From CAIPSZ01 sp038065015 (lineage in GTDB: Bacteria; Patescibacteriota; Patescibacteriia; PEXW01), in contig JBBTRU010000036.1 in assembly GCA_038065015.1 (NCBI GenBank), positions 1 to 59,301 of the forward strand: a DNA stretch of 59,301 nucleotides, given 5' to 3'. Below, piece after piece: positions 49,824-57,747 of the stretch (position 1 is its first letter; each line of letters opens with the position of its first letter). The notes beneath the pieces are model-generated. The model ran no database searches. It saw only the letters and a list, made by a program, of their open reading frames with translations, and was not told the origin of the DNA. Both the position numbers and the translations under genes were made by a program.

Positions 49824-51320
49824 CTAGAGTGCACAGCTTGGATTGCCGCTAAAAACGCCACATTCGAAAGCACCACATACAATGCTTCCGTTTGTACCAT
49901 TGCAGGGTTCTTTAAGCTGCCCATTAGTAACATAAATGGACTTACCCGGTGAGGTCAAAGAAATATTACCAGCAGCATCGGTTGCTTTAGCGGTAATAAC
50001 ATAGGTCGTTAATGCAACGCTGCAAACGCCGCTAAAATTAAACGTACCACTACAGCTGTTAGCAAAGGGCAAAGCAGAGGTGTTCAAAGTTTTTGTCCAC
50101 GTTGAACTTGTTGTAGTGAGAACACTTCCAAGTGAAGTCGTCACCCCACTTACTGTAACAAAGTACTCCACAGACGTTACGCCAATGTTATCACTGGCCG
50201 ATGCAGAAATATTGATTGTGCTAGTTTGCCAATTGGCTGCGCATGGGGTTGGTGTTCCACAATTGTAACCGGTTGTACCACCTGATGGCAGATTAACAAT
50301 GACGTTTGTGGGCGCAGCAGAGTCTTGATTGGGACAAATAAAAGGCGCTTGGGGATCGTAGGTAACAATAATGCGCAGGCCTACGTCAAAGGCAAAAGGT
50401 AGAATATCCAACCGCCCAGTGAATTGTGCGCCCGTACACTCGGTATACTTAGCTTTGTCCTTGTCCAGTGGTTGCCACCAAACATCTGGCGTGTCCTTGC
50501 GGTCATACAGCACCTGAATGCTGGTTACTTCGTATTGCTTATCAACAGGGAAAAGACTCGGCCTGACAGAATATTCGGCTGTGTTACCAGCGACAACATT
50601 GGGTATCTTATATGCCGCAGTCAAACTCGAATCACCGGCAGCAATGCCATTCACCGTAACACCCTTATCAGCAACCGATGTCTGAATATTCAAATTCCCA
50701 CTGACGATGCTAAACGTGGCGTCGTTCGTGCCGTTGGATAACTCCATGGGTCCTATGAAGCGGGCGGCCTTGCCACTGCTAGCGCTGCCATCGACAAAAA
50801 GCGCATAGCCGCCAAGAGCATTCACCGCCATCACGCCGTGCGCGGACGTTGCGGCGGCGACCCCGTATAGACCCGCTTTGGCCGTCCCACCTGATCGACC
50901 GTAAATTGCGTAATCGTTGCTGCTCTGTATGTCAATCGCGGTCCCCGCGATTGCGCCTGCCACATTTGCATTTGCTGTCTGCAGTTTGGAACCCGTATTG
51001 AGGTTGATGGCACCGTACATATTGAGGGTCTTCGTCGCACCTGTCTTGCCGATGTCGACGTCAGACTCCAACGTCTGCTTGCTGCCAGCCGAGAGCAGGA
51101 GGGGGCCGCTGGTGGCTGGACACTGTCCAATATTTTTTAAAGGGTCGCAGGTTGGCAGCGTGTACTCCGCGGAGACCAACTGGAACACCCCAAAACCCGC
51201 GAACACCACCACCAAACCCGCCACGCTGCGGAGGACCCACCCGCTCGCCATGCTTACGCGAGGCGTTAGCGGGCGAGGCGAGGGGGCGGACTGTTGCTTA
51301 GTTTTGTGTGCTTTTTGCAT
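49824..51320 (-). CDS. Secreted surface protein, paralogue 2
   Basis: 498-aa exported protein with a longer basic N-tail before the signal segment (SGWVLRSVAGLVVVFAGFGV, then LVSAEY). It shares the 155-residue beta-rich domain with paralogue 1. The C-terminal part has an Ig-like domain (TINISASASDNIGVTSVEYF, ITAKATDAAGNISLTSPGKS) of the bacterial adhesin type and ends with cysteines (CGAFECGVFSGNPSCAL). An extended -10 promoter lies upstream. A function in adhesion is inferred only from the fold. Confidence 0.82.
   Translation of the reverse strand: MQKAHKTKQQSAPSPRPLTPRVSMASGWVLRSVAGLVVVFAGFGVFQLVSAEYTLPTCDPLKNIGQCPATSGPLLLSAGSKQTLESDVDIGKTGATKTLNMYGAINLNTGSKLQTANANVAGAIAGTAIDIQSSNDYAIYGRSGGTAKAGLYGVAAATSAHGVMAVNALGGYALFVDGSASSGKAARFIGPMELSNGTNDATFSIVSGNLNIQTSVADKGVTVNGIAAGDSSLTAAYKIPNVVAGNTAEYSVRPSLFPVDKQYEVTSIQVLYDRKDTPDVWWQPLDKDKAKYTECTGAQFTGRLDILPFAFDVGLRIIVTYDPQAPFICPNQDSAAPTNVIVNLPSGGTTGYNCGTPTPCAANWQTSTINISASASDNIGVTSVEYFVTVSGVTTSLGSVLTTTSSTWTKTLNTSALPFANSCSGTFNFSGVCSVALTTYVITAKATDAAGNISLTSPGKSIYVTNGQLKEPCNGTNGSIVCGAFECGVFSGNPSCAL
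50647..51111 (-). repeat. 465-bp block identical to 49097-49561
   Basis: Second copy of the exact duplication described at 49097. Both copies are in the same orientation and frame, about 1.1 kb apart. Confidence 0.92.
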
Positions 51321-51358
51321 AGACGAGCAACCTGGTTGCTGGGGTTTGGTTGTTGCCC

Positions 51359-51390
51359 TATACTCTTAGGGCAGCGCAGCGAGTATAACA
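51359..51390. promoter_or_regulatory. Divergent control region with TATACTC/GAGTATA inverted repeat
   Basis: Minus strand extended -10 TGT-TATACT (51390-51382) for surface paralogue 2. The same box is the right half of a perfect inverted repeat with 51359-51365, whose left half could be a plus-strand -10 for the gene at 51434. Confidence 0.5.
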
Positions 51391-51433
51391 TTTTTACACT
51401 GCCCTTGCATACGCACTAAAAAACAACACGCCT

Positions 51434-51913
51434 ATGCCAGCAAATCCTGCACCCATTGCCACCCCGCACCAGCGCGCGCTCATTGCCACCGGCTCTATGG
51501 TGGTTTTGCTTGCGCTCTTTGGCTGGCTGGGCTACTGGTATGGCAACCAAGCGGCCAGCGATACCGAGGACCAGGCAGGCATCGCAACCACGAACACGAC
51601 AACCGCCGGGGCGAACAATGCCGACACTACAAACAAAGCCGTGGTGGTGGGAAAAATTACCCGCGTGCTGGGTGAAGCAATAGAGATTGCCACAACCACG
51701 GATGGCGCGGCCAAAACCGTCACGGCTTCGGTAACCGCAAAAACCCCGGTCCGCAAGCTCGATCTGCGCACCATTCCAAAAAACGGGATTGGCGATGGCA
51801 CGGCCATAACCTTTGGCGAGCTTAAGGTGGGCAATAACGTGGTGGTGAACACTGCCGAAGCAATGTCGAGCAATATCAAAGCTTCAAAAGTGAGCTTGGT
51901 AATTTACCCTTAA
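51434..51913 (+). CDS. Hypothetical single-pass membrane protein
   Basis: 159 aa. One N-terminal transmembrane segment (ATGSMVVLLALFGWLGYWYG) follows a short cytoplasmic tail. A Thr/Ala/Asn-rich linker leads to a small beta-rich domain (AVVVGKITRVLGEAIEIATT, FGELKVGNNVVVNT) resembling DUF5666-like OB folds. No catalytic motif is seen. It is divergent from the surface-protein gene and upstream of lemA, but a repeat region separates it from lemA. Confidence 0.72.
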   Translation: MPANPAPIATPHQRALIATGSMVVLLALFGWLGYWYGNQAASDTEDQAGIATTNTTTAGANNADTTNKAVVVGKITRVLGEAIEIATTTDGAAKTVTASVTAKTPVRKLDLRTIPKNGIGDGTAITFGELKVGNNVVVNTAEAMSSNIKASKVSLVIYP

Positions 51914-51914
51914 G

Positions 51915-52071
51915 CTAGGCTGGGTCCGCGGTATGGGTACGTGCGTCGAGTATAGGTGAGGAAGCTTGGTGAAGGCAGGCGGGGGACCCAGGCTACCCAT
52001 TCGTAATTTTCCGCCAGTGTCCCCATTCGTAATTCGTATATTCGTATCCCTTTTCGTAATTCGTAACCACT
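51915..52071. repeat. Repeat-filled spacer before lemA
   Basis: 51919-51993 is a diverged AGGCTGGGTCC ... GGACCCAGGCT palindrome unit, related to 24026. 51997-52069 is the ATTCGTA-type repeat (CATTCGTAATTCGTATATTC onward) ending 5 bp before the lemA start. Confidence 0.7.
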
Positions 52072-52626
52072 ATGCCTATTCTCTACATTCTCCTCGCCCT
52101 CGTCGTCATTGGCCTGCTCTGGCTGTGGGCCGGGTACAACGGTTTGATTAAACTCAAAAACCAGTCCGAAGAAGCCTGGTCCGATATTGACGTGCAGCTC
52201 AAGCGCCGCTACGACCTAATTCCGAACCTGGTTAACACGGTAAAAGGCTACGCCACGCACGAACAGAGCGTTTTCGAGAACGTGACCAAAGCCCGCGCCG
52301 CAGCCATGGGGGCCAGCGGGTTTGCCGACAAAGGCCAAGCCGAGAACATGCTCTCACAGACCCTCAAGAGCCTGTTCGCGATTTCGGAAAACTACCCCAC
52401 CCTGAAGGCCGACCAGAACTTTGCCAAGCTGCAGGACGAGCTTTCGGACACCGAGAATAAAATCCAGGCCTCGCGCCGCTTCTACAACGGCAACGTGCGG
52501 GATTTGAACACGCGCATCGAGTCGGTACCCACCAATATCATTGCCAACTGGTTCCACTTTGCCAAGCGCGAATTCTTCCAGCTGGAAGAAGAGGCGGCGA
52601 AACAGCCGGTGGAAGTGAAGTTTTAA
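52072..52626 (+). CDS. lemA: LemA family protein
   Basis: 184-aa membrane-anchored helical-bundle protein. The N-terminal helix is ILLALVVIGLLWLWAGYN, followed by the LemA signature LKNQSEEAWSDIDVQLKRRY and DLIPNLVNTVKGYATHEQ, then YNGNVRDLNTRIESVPTNII. Its biochemical role is not settled; it commonly accompanies htpX, as here. The start is directly preceded by an ATTCGTA-type repeat, with no Shine-Dalgarno. Confidence 0.95.
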   Translation: MPILYILLALVVIGLLWLWAGYNGLIKLKNQSEEAWSDIDVQLKRRYDLIPNLVNTVKGYATHEQSVFENVTKARAAAMGASGFADKGQAENMLSQTLKSLFAISENYPTLKADQNFAKLQDELSDTENKIQASRRFYNGNVRDLNTRIESVPTNIIANWFHFAKREFFQLEEEAAKQPVEVKF

Positions 52627-52631
52627 CCTAC

Positions 52632-52695
52632 AACCGAGCGCAGGCCTCCGTGCCTGCGCAAGATGCACAACGCGGGCAGAGACACCCGCGCTGTG
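52632..52695. repeat. Double-hairpin GC-rich repeat between lemA and htpX
   Basis: Same unit as at 18098-18160: GCGCAGGC..GCCTGCGC then GCGGGC..GCCCGC-like hairpins, with small substitutions and a 4-nt length difference in the spacer. Confidence 0.8.
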
Positions 52696-52708
52696 TTATA
52701 AATAGACT

Positions 52709-53602
52709 ATGACTACCTACACCCAGATAAACGCCAACAAACGCCGTAGCGTTTTTCTTATTGCCATTTTCATCCTCATCATCGTCGGCCTCGCGTACGT
52801 GTTTAGCAAAGCCTACGAAGGCGGGCCGGGATTTGTCGTGCTGGCTATCCTCTTCTCCCTCGGCATGGCGCTGGTGGGCTACTACAGCGGCGATAAAGTG
52901 GCGCTGTGGTCTAATGGTGCCGTCGAAGTGACGAAAGAACAGAACCCCTATCTGGTACGCATGGTAGAAAACTTAGCGATTACCGCGGGCTTGCCCCAGC
53001 CGCGCGTGTACGTGATGCAGGACGAAATGATAAACGCTTTTGCCACGGGGCGGGACCCGCAGCACGCTTCGGTGGCCGTGACGACCGGGGCGCTGGAAAA
53101 ATTGGAGAATGAGGAATTGGAAGGCGTGCTGGCGCATGAGCTCTCGCATATTGGCAACTACGACGTCCGGTTCATGACATTGGTGGCCGTGCTCGTCGGA
53201 ATTATTAGCTTGCTGGCAAACTGGTTTGTACGGGCACAATTTTTTGGCGGGCGTCGTTCTAATGACCGGGGCAGCAGCGCGGGCGGGTATTTGATGATCA
53301 TCGGTATTGTCCTCTCCATTCTGGCGCCGATTGCCGCCACGCTCATCCAACTGGCTGTCTCGCGCAAGCGTGAGTTCCTAGCCGACGCCAGCGGCGTGCA
53401 GCTCACGCGTTTCCCCGAAGGCCTGGCCCGCGCCTTAGAAAAAATTGCTACCCAGGACGGCCGCATGTCGCGCGCCAGCAACGCTACCGCACACCTATTT
53501 ATTGCCAACCCGTTTGGAGCAGTAACCAAGCACGGTTTGAGCAAGCTCTTCTCCACCCACCCGCCGGTGGAAGAACGGATTAAGTTGTTGCGGGGGATGT
53601 GA
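52709..53602 (+). CDS. htpX: Membrane zinc protease HtpX
   Basis: 297-aa M48 metalloprotease for quality control of membrane proteins. Two N-terminal hydrophobic segments, the zinc motif VLAHELSHIGNYD, two more membrane segments (FMTLVAVLVGIISLLANWFV; IIGIVLSILAPIAATLIQLA) and the third-ligand region KREFLADASGVQLTRFPEGL are all present. NPFGAVTKHGLSKLFSTHPP is the typical end. It follows lemA in the usual pairing. Confidence 0.96.
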   Translation: MTTYTQINANKRRSVFLIAIFILIIVGLAYVFSKAYEGGPGFVVLAILFSLGMALVGYYSGDKVALWSNGAVEVTKEQNPYLVRMVENLAITAGLPQPRVYVMQDEMINAFATGRDPQHASVAVTTGALEKLENEELEGVLAHELSHIGNYDVRFMTLVAVLVGIISLLANWFVRAQFFGGRRSNDRGSSAGGYLMIIGIVLSILAPIAATLIQLAVSRKREFLADASGVQLTRFPEGLARALEKIATQDGRMSRASNATAHLFIANPFGAVTKHGLSKLFSTHPPVEERIKLLRGM

Positions 53603-53617
53603 CTGCTCGAGAGCTAG

Positions 53618-53801
53618 ACCCCTCCCTACCCTTCCGGTCGCTCCCGATGGGTCGCGCCGCCTTCGGCCCCTCCGAGAGGGGAGGAGTTTAAGTAATATCC
53701 CCTCCTCTCGGAGGAGGGGTGTCCCGCATCTGCGGGACGGGGTGGTGTTGCACGCCAAAAATAAACCACCCCTTAGTCCCCTCCTCTCGGAGGAGGGGAT
53801 A
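53618..53801. repeat. Composite GC-rich palindromes after htpX
   Basis: An ACCCCTCC-type unit from 53618, the 41-bp module 53630-53670 (identical to 34741-34781), a CCCCTCCTC/GAGGAGGGG unit with GTCCCGCA/TGCGGGAC (to 53745), then a further ACCACCCC ... CCTCTCGGAGG unit to 53801. No gene seen. Confidence 0.8.
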
Positions 53802-53809
53802 GAATTCGG

Positions 53810-53838
53810 TTGACAAAACGGCTTTTTTGCGCTATACT
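53810..53838 (+). promoter_or_regulatory. Near-perfect sigma-70 promoter of a candidate small RNA
   Basis: TTGACA (53810-53815), 17-bp spacer, TATACT (53833-53838): the best promoter match in the window. No protein gene begins within its first 250 nt. Confidence 0.9.
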
Positions 53839-53844
53839 GTGTTT

Positions 53845-53982
53845 AACAGATCAAGAAATTGACCTGAAAATAAAAAGTAAAAATTGCAGTTTCGTTTCTT
53901 TAACGAGAACTGCACCAGCGACAGCCTAAAATAGCTGTTTATCGGACTCGTGACTCCCCATAGTGCGAGTCCTTGTTTTTTT
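53845..53982 (+). ncRNA. Candidate structured small RNA, about 138 nt
   Basis: Between a consensus promoter and an intrinsic terminator. It has three stem-loops: 53885-53914 (TGCAGTT..AACTGCA, extended by CGTT/AACG with one bulge), 53921-53938 (ACAGC/GCTGT) and the terminator. It contains no ATG and no obvious open frame. I do not recognise it as 6S, tmRNA, SRP or RNase P RNA. Confidence 0.7.
53944..53982 (+). terminator. Terminator of the small RNA
   Basis: GGACTCG, 15-nt loop, CGAGTCC, then TTGTTTTTTT. Confidence 0.88.
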
Positions 53983-53997
53983 GTGTGGATATTTCGC

Positions 53998-54063
53998 ACG
54001 CGCAGGCACACCCGCCTGCCTCGCCATTGCGAGTTCGGCGGGCAGGGAGACCTGCGCTTGGTT
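53998..54063. repeat. Diverged GCGCAGG hairpin repeat before clpC
   Basis: Outer arms GCGCAGG/CCTGCGC enclose CCGCCTGCC/GGCGGGCAGG. Related to the double-hairpin units at 18098 and 52632 but nested rather than tandem. Confidence 0.65.
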
Positions 54064-54085
54064 TAGCTCGTATTGAATATTGACC

Positions 54086-54108
54086 TGCTATACTATCCTT
54101 GGTAGTAT
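54086..54108 (+). promoter_or_regulatory. clpC promoter with overlapping inverted repeat
   Basis: Extended -10 TGC-TATACT (54086-54094). ATACTA (54090-54095) and TAGTAT (54103-54108) form a perfect inverted repeat across the likely start site, so a repressor could bind here. It is not a CIRCE or CtsR consensus. Confidence 0.5.
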
Positions 54109-54119
54109 CTTTAGAACCT

Positions 54120-55286
54120 ATGCAACCCATCCTGAACAAGTTCACCACGCACCTGCGCGAAGTGCTGCAGAAAGCCACGAACTTCGCCACGGGCAACCGC
54201 GCCACCACCATTGGGCCGGAGCATTTGCTGTACGCGCTCGGCGTGCAAAAAGGCTCGATTGCCTTCGAAATACTGCAAAAAGCCGGGGTGCACTTGGATT
54301 CGGTGCGCCAGACTATCCAGACACGCGACGGCGTTACGGACGTGACCACGCTCATTGCCAAGCCGACGCTCTCGGACGAGAGCAAATCCGCAATCCAGAA
54401 AGGCGCACTCGTGGCTGCGAAGTACCACCACCGCTACATTGGCACCGAGCACTTGCTGTACGGGCTCTTGAAACTCGAGAGCGCCTTTGTGGCGCGCATG
54501 TGGCGCGAGCAAAAAGTGGACGCCGGCGAAATGCTCAACCAAGTGGTCCTCATCCTGCGCTCCACCACGAAGTTCCCCGACATTACCGAACTCTTTGAAG
54601 AGGAGAAAACCGAGACGAAAGAAAAAAAGCATAATTCCAAAACCCCGGCCCTGGATTTTTTCGCGTCGGACCTTACCGATGCAAAACTCCAGGCCACCAT
54701 TGACCCGGTCATTGGCCGGGCCAACGAATTGGAACGGCTCATCCACATTCTCTCTCGCCGCACCAAGAACAATCCCGTGCTGCTCGGTGATCCCGGCGTG
54801 GGCAAGACCGCCATTGTGGAAGGTTTGGCCAAAAAAATCCTCGCCGGCACGGTGCCGGACGTGCTGCTCGGTAAGCGCATTCTGCGCCTGGACCTCTCGC
54901 TCATTGTGGCCGGCACTATGTACCGCGGCGAGTTCGAGTCCCGCCTCAAGCAAATTATTGACGAGATTACCGCCGATACCAACCTCATTGTCTTCATTGA
55001 CGAAATTCACACTATTATTGGCGCGGGCTCGGCCTCGGGCTCTATGGACGCGGCCAACATCCTCAAACCGGCCTTGGCCCGCGGCGAGCTGCGCGTTATT
55101 GGCGCCACCACGCTGGATGAGTATCGCAAGCACATCGAATCGGACGCCGCCCTCGAACGCCGCTTCCAGCCGATTATCGTCAACGAACCTTCGCCCGAAG
55201 AAACCGTAAAAATCCTGCAAGGCTTAAAAGCCAACTACGAAAAGTTCCACCGCGTGCACATAACCGACGAAGCCATAACCGGCGCC
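54120..55286 (+). CDS. clpC: ATP-dependent Clp protease ATPase ClpC, 5' part (runs into gap)
   Basis: First 389 codons of a ClpC/ClpA-type AAA+ unfoldase. The ATG at 54120 (MQPILNKFTTHLREVLQKAT) begins the Clp-N double repeat (TTIGPEHLLYALGVQKG; RYIGTEHLLYGLLKL). NBD1 has Walker A LGDPGVGKTAIVEGLAKK, pore loop GTMYRGEFESRLK, Walker B IVFIDEIHTIIGAG and arginine finger ALERRFQPI. It stops at 10 Ns. The last ~30 codons are paralogous to the first codons after the gap, so the two sides may not be the same gene. Confidence 0.9.
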
Positions 55287-55296
55287 NNNNNNNNNN

Positions 55297-56697
55297 GAGG
55301 AAACGGTGGAAATCCTCAAAGGGCTGAAGTCGAACTACGAACGGAACGACCACGTGACCATCACGGATGAAGCCATCCTCGCCGCCGTCCTCCTCTCGGG
55401 GCGCTACCTCCAGGACAAGTTCCTGCCGGATAAAGCAATCGACTTGGTTGACGAAGCCGCGGCAAAGCGCAAAGTGGAGCTAGGCAACTCGCCCGAAATC
55501 CGCAAACAGCGCGACCTCGAAACGCAGATCACCGAGCTGGATCAGCAGAAGCACCAGGCCGTACTCGATGAGCGCTTCGAGGATGCATTGCAAATAAAGG
55601 CCACCAGCGACAAGCTCATGGAAAAGCTCCATCAAACCAGCCAGACCAAAGCCAACCAGAAGCCCCTCGGTGCAATTACCCGCCAGGACATTGCCGACGT
55701 GGTGCACCGCATGACCAACGTCCCGCTGAAAGACTTGGTCAGCGCCGAGCGCGACCGCCTGCTGAAGCTGGAGCAGGGCTTGCGCCAGCACGTGGTGGGC
55801 CAGGAAGAGGCTATTGCCGCTATCGCCGATGCCATCCGCCGCTCCCGCGTGGGCCTGCGCAACCATAACCGGCCGATCGGATCGTTTATCTTCATGGGGC
55901 CCAGCGGCGTAGGCAAAACCGAAACGGCCAAAGTGCTGGCGCGCGAGATTTTCGAGGATGAAAGCGCGCTTATTCGCATTGACATGTCCGAATTCGGCGA
56001 GAGCTTTACCACCTCCAAACTCATTGGCGCCCCCGCCGGCTACGTGGGCTACAAAGAAGGCAACAAGCTTACCGAGCCGGTTCGACGCAAGCCCTACTCG
56101 GTGGTGCTCTTCGACGAAGTGGAAAAAGCCCACCCCGACGTGTTCAACCTGCTCTTGCAAGTGCTGGAAGACGGCCACCTGACCGATGCCAGCGGCAAGC
56201 AGGTGAACTTTAAAAACACCATCATTATTTTTACCAGCAACGTCGGCTTGGAGAGCTTGAACCAAAATGCCAAGCTCGGCTTCGATACCGCCAACCCGGA
56301 CAAGCAGAAGCAGGCCGCGCAGGAATTTGAAGACATTAAGCGCGAAGTAACGAACCAGTTGCACGACCAGTTCCGCCCGGAATTTTTGAACCGCATAGAC
56401 AAAGTAGTGGTCTTCCACCCGCTGACCCCCAAGGACGTGAAGAAGATTGTGCTGCTGCAGGTTGCCGAGCTGCAGAAGCTGGCTGCGGCCCAGGGCTATA
56501 AACTTACGGTTACCCCGTCAGCCGTACAGCGCATTGCCGAGCTGGGCTTCTCGCCAGAGCAGGGCGCACGGGCAATCCGCAAGGTTATACAAGATGATGT
56601 GGAAAATCCTCTTGCCCGGGCGTTGCTCGAGAACAAATTTCCCAAAGGCGCAACCCTCAAAGTACACGTTGGTAAAAAGGGGTTTACCATTTCTTAA
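55297..56697 (+). CDS. clpC: ClpC 3' part (from gap to stop)
   Basis: 466 codons, out of frame with the 5' part across the nominal 10 Ns. It begins EETVEILKGLKSNYE within NBD1, continues with KFLPDKAIDLVDEAAAKRKV, a short middle domain (EIRKQRDLETQITELDQQKH), and NBD2 with Walker A FMGPSGVGKTETAKVLAREI, pore GAPAGYVGYKEGNKLTEPVR, Walker B VVLFDEVEKAHPDVFNLLLQ, sensor 1 FTSNVG and C-terminal D2-small domain. It partners ClpP (not in the window). comF follows by 3 bp. Confidence 0.9.
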   Translation, partial: EETVEILKGLKSNYERNDHVTITDEAILAAVLLSGRYLQDKFLPDKAIDLVDEAAAKRKVELGNSPEIRKQRDLETQITELDQQKHQAVLDERFEDALQIKATSDKLMEKLHQTSQTKANQKPLGAITRQDIADVVHRMTNVPLKDLVSAERDRLLKLEQGLRQHVVGQEEAIAAIADAIRRSRVGLRNHNRPIGSFIFMGPSGVGKTETAKVLAREIFEDESALIRIDMSEFGESFTTSKLIGAPAGYVGYKEGNKLTEPVRRKPYSVVLFDEVEKAHPDVFNLLLQVLEDGHLTDASGKQVNFKNTIIIFTSNVGLESLNQNAKLGFDTANPDKQKQAAQEFEDIKREVTNQLHDQFRPEFLNRIDKVVVFHPLTPKDVKKIVLLQVAELQKLAAAQGYKLTVTPSAVQRIAELGFSPEQGARAIRKVIQDDVENPLARALLENKFPKGATLKVHVGKKGFTIS

Positions 56698-56700
56698 CCT

Positions 56701-57354
56701 ATGCCCGTGCTTGCCACCCTCCGCCGTGCGCTGCACACGGGCGGTACGTTTGTATTGGACGCGCTGGCGCCGCTGCGCTGCGTAGGCTGCAACCGCCTGG
56801 GCACAATCGCCTGCCCCGACTGCCTGGCAAAGGTACAAACGACGGTGACGACTACGCCCGGCCCAGAACCGTTGACGAGCATTTCCTCAGCCGTGGAATA
56901 CCAAGACCAGTTTGCGCAGCGGCTGTTGCACGCCTTGAAGTACGACCACATTCGAGGCGCAGTTGAGCCGCTCGCCCACTGGCTGATTCCGGTGGTCCGC
57001 GCCGTGCACCAGCCCGGCGACGTGCTCATACCCGTGCCACTGCATGCCCGTCGCCGGCGCCAGCGCGGGTTTAATCAGAGCGAGCTGCTCGCAAAAAAAG
57101 TAAGTGCGGCTGTAAATGTACCAATCGCCTATTGCGTGCAGCGTAACCGAAACACCAAGCCGCAAGTGGAATGCGACGGCGAAGAACGGCGTAAAAACCT
57201 GGTTGATGCCTTCACCGTGTCGCCGTTTAACACAAAACGGATTATTGTGCTCGATGACGTAACCACGACCGGCTCGACGTTTGTGGAAATTGCAAAGGCA
57301 ATAAGAAAAGTCAGCGACGTGCCGATTATCGGCGTGGCCGTAGGGCGGGGGTAA
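56701..57354 (+). CDS. ComF-family phosphoribosyltransferase-like protein
   Basis: 217 aa. The N-terminal zinc-ribbon is CVGCNRLG with CPDC. The PRTase domain includes IPVPLHARRRRQRGFNQSEL, KPQVECDGEERRKNLVDAF and the PRPP loop IIVLDDVTTTGSTFVEIAKA. ComF proteins act in DNA uptake by natural competence in other bacteria, a process that also uses T4P, but this family is widespread and the role here is inferred. It is probably co-transcribed with clpC. Confidence 0.92.
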   Translation: MPVLATLRRALHTGGTFVLDALAPLRCVGCNRLGTIACPDCLAKVQTTVTTTPGPEPLTSISSAVEYQDQFAQRLLHALKYDHIRGAVEPLAHWLIPVVRAVHQPGDVLIPVPLHARRRRQRGFNQSELLAKKVSAAVNVPIAYCVQRNRNTKPQVECDGEERRKNLVDAFTVSPFNTKRIIVLDDVTTTGSTFVEIAKAIRKVSDVPIIGVAVGRG

Positions 57355-57364
57355 ATTTCTTTAG

Positions 57365-57508
57365 GGGGTCCCCAGAAATGAGGCGCGGAGCGACCCCGAG
57401 TTTGACGAGGGGGAGCACGCGTCCGTGGGGCAAAGCGAGGCTTCGCGCGAAGGGCGCAGTGGCCCCGCCTTGGCGGGAACACGAAGCTCTGAGCGCGAAA
57501 CGAGCTGG
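57365..57508 (-). other. tRNA-3'-linked structured element, copy 2
   Basis: Read from the CCA of tRNA-Ser(GCT) on the minus strand. It shares with copy 1 the start CCAGCTCGTTTC, the central CGCCCTTCG..GAAGCCTCGCTTT and the end CATTTCTGGGGACCCC (first base differs). The outer stem is TTCGCGC/GCGCGAA and the inner CCCGCC/GGCGGG, in place of different paired sequences in copy 1. Confidence 0.7.
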
Positions 57509-57599
57509 CGGAGAGGGAGAGATTCGAACTCTCGATAGGGCTTTAACACCCTATAACAGGTTAGCAACCTGCCGCCTTCAGCCACTCGGCCACCTCTCC
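57506..57599 (-). tRNA. tRNA-Ser(GCT), CCA encoded
   Basis: Minus strand: acceptor GGAGAGG/CCTCTCC, D arm GCCGAGTGGCTGAAGGC, anticodon loop TTGCTAA (GCT, reads AGC/AGT), long variable arm (TATAGGG/CCCTA), T arm GAGAG/CTCTC with TTCGAAT, discriminator G and encoded CCA (57508-57506). Confidence 0.96.
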
Positions 57600-57603
57600 A
57601 GGC

Positions 57604-57703
57604 GTTACTATTCCACTAGCTTTTTAAAGGCCTCACCGACCTCCTCCCTTGTAAGTCATTTTAAGGCCTCCCGCCAGGGCGGGATGGTCGGCCACCTCTC
57701 CAG
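57604..57703. other. Spacer with duplicated 5' end of tRNA-Ser
   Basis: 57688-57703 repeats exactly 57586-57601, i.e. the first 14 nt of tRNA-Ser(GCT) plus 2 upstream bases. Between them are two AAGGCCTC copies and a CCCGCC/GGCGGG palindrome. No gene. Confidence 0.7.
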
Positions 57704-57728
57704 CAAGGCGATGCAAACTATCAAGACG

Positions 57729-57737
57729 TGGTATACT
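57729..57737 (+). promoter_or_regulatory. Extended -10 promoter of the two-TM protein gene
   Basis: TGG-TATACT at 57729-57737. The predicted start near 57744 is after the first ATG (57739) and about 4 nt before the second (57748), which therefore looks like the true, nearly leaderless, start. Confidence 0.6.
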
Positions 57738-57747
57738 TATGCCACGT

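Noticed and set aside
53845..53982. tmRNA, 6S, SRP RNA or RNase P RNA identity for the small RNA
   Set aside because: No tag-peptide frame, no SRP tetraloop-domain motif and no RNase P conserved regions could be recognised; left as unclassified.
54086..54119. CIRCE or CtsR operator at clpC
   Set aside because: The inverted repeat ATACTA/TAGTAT does not match either consensus; only an unspecified operator can be proposed.
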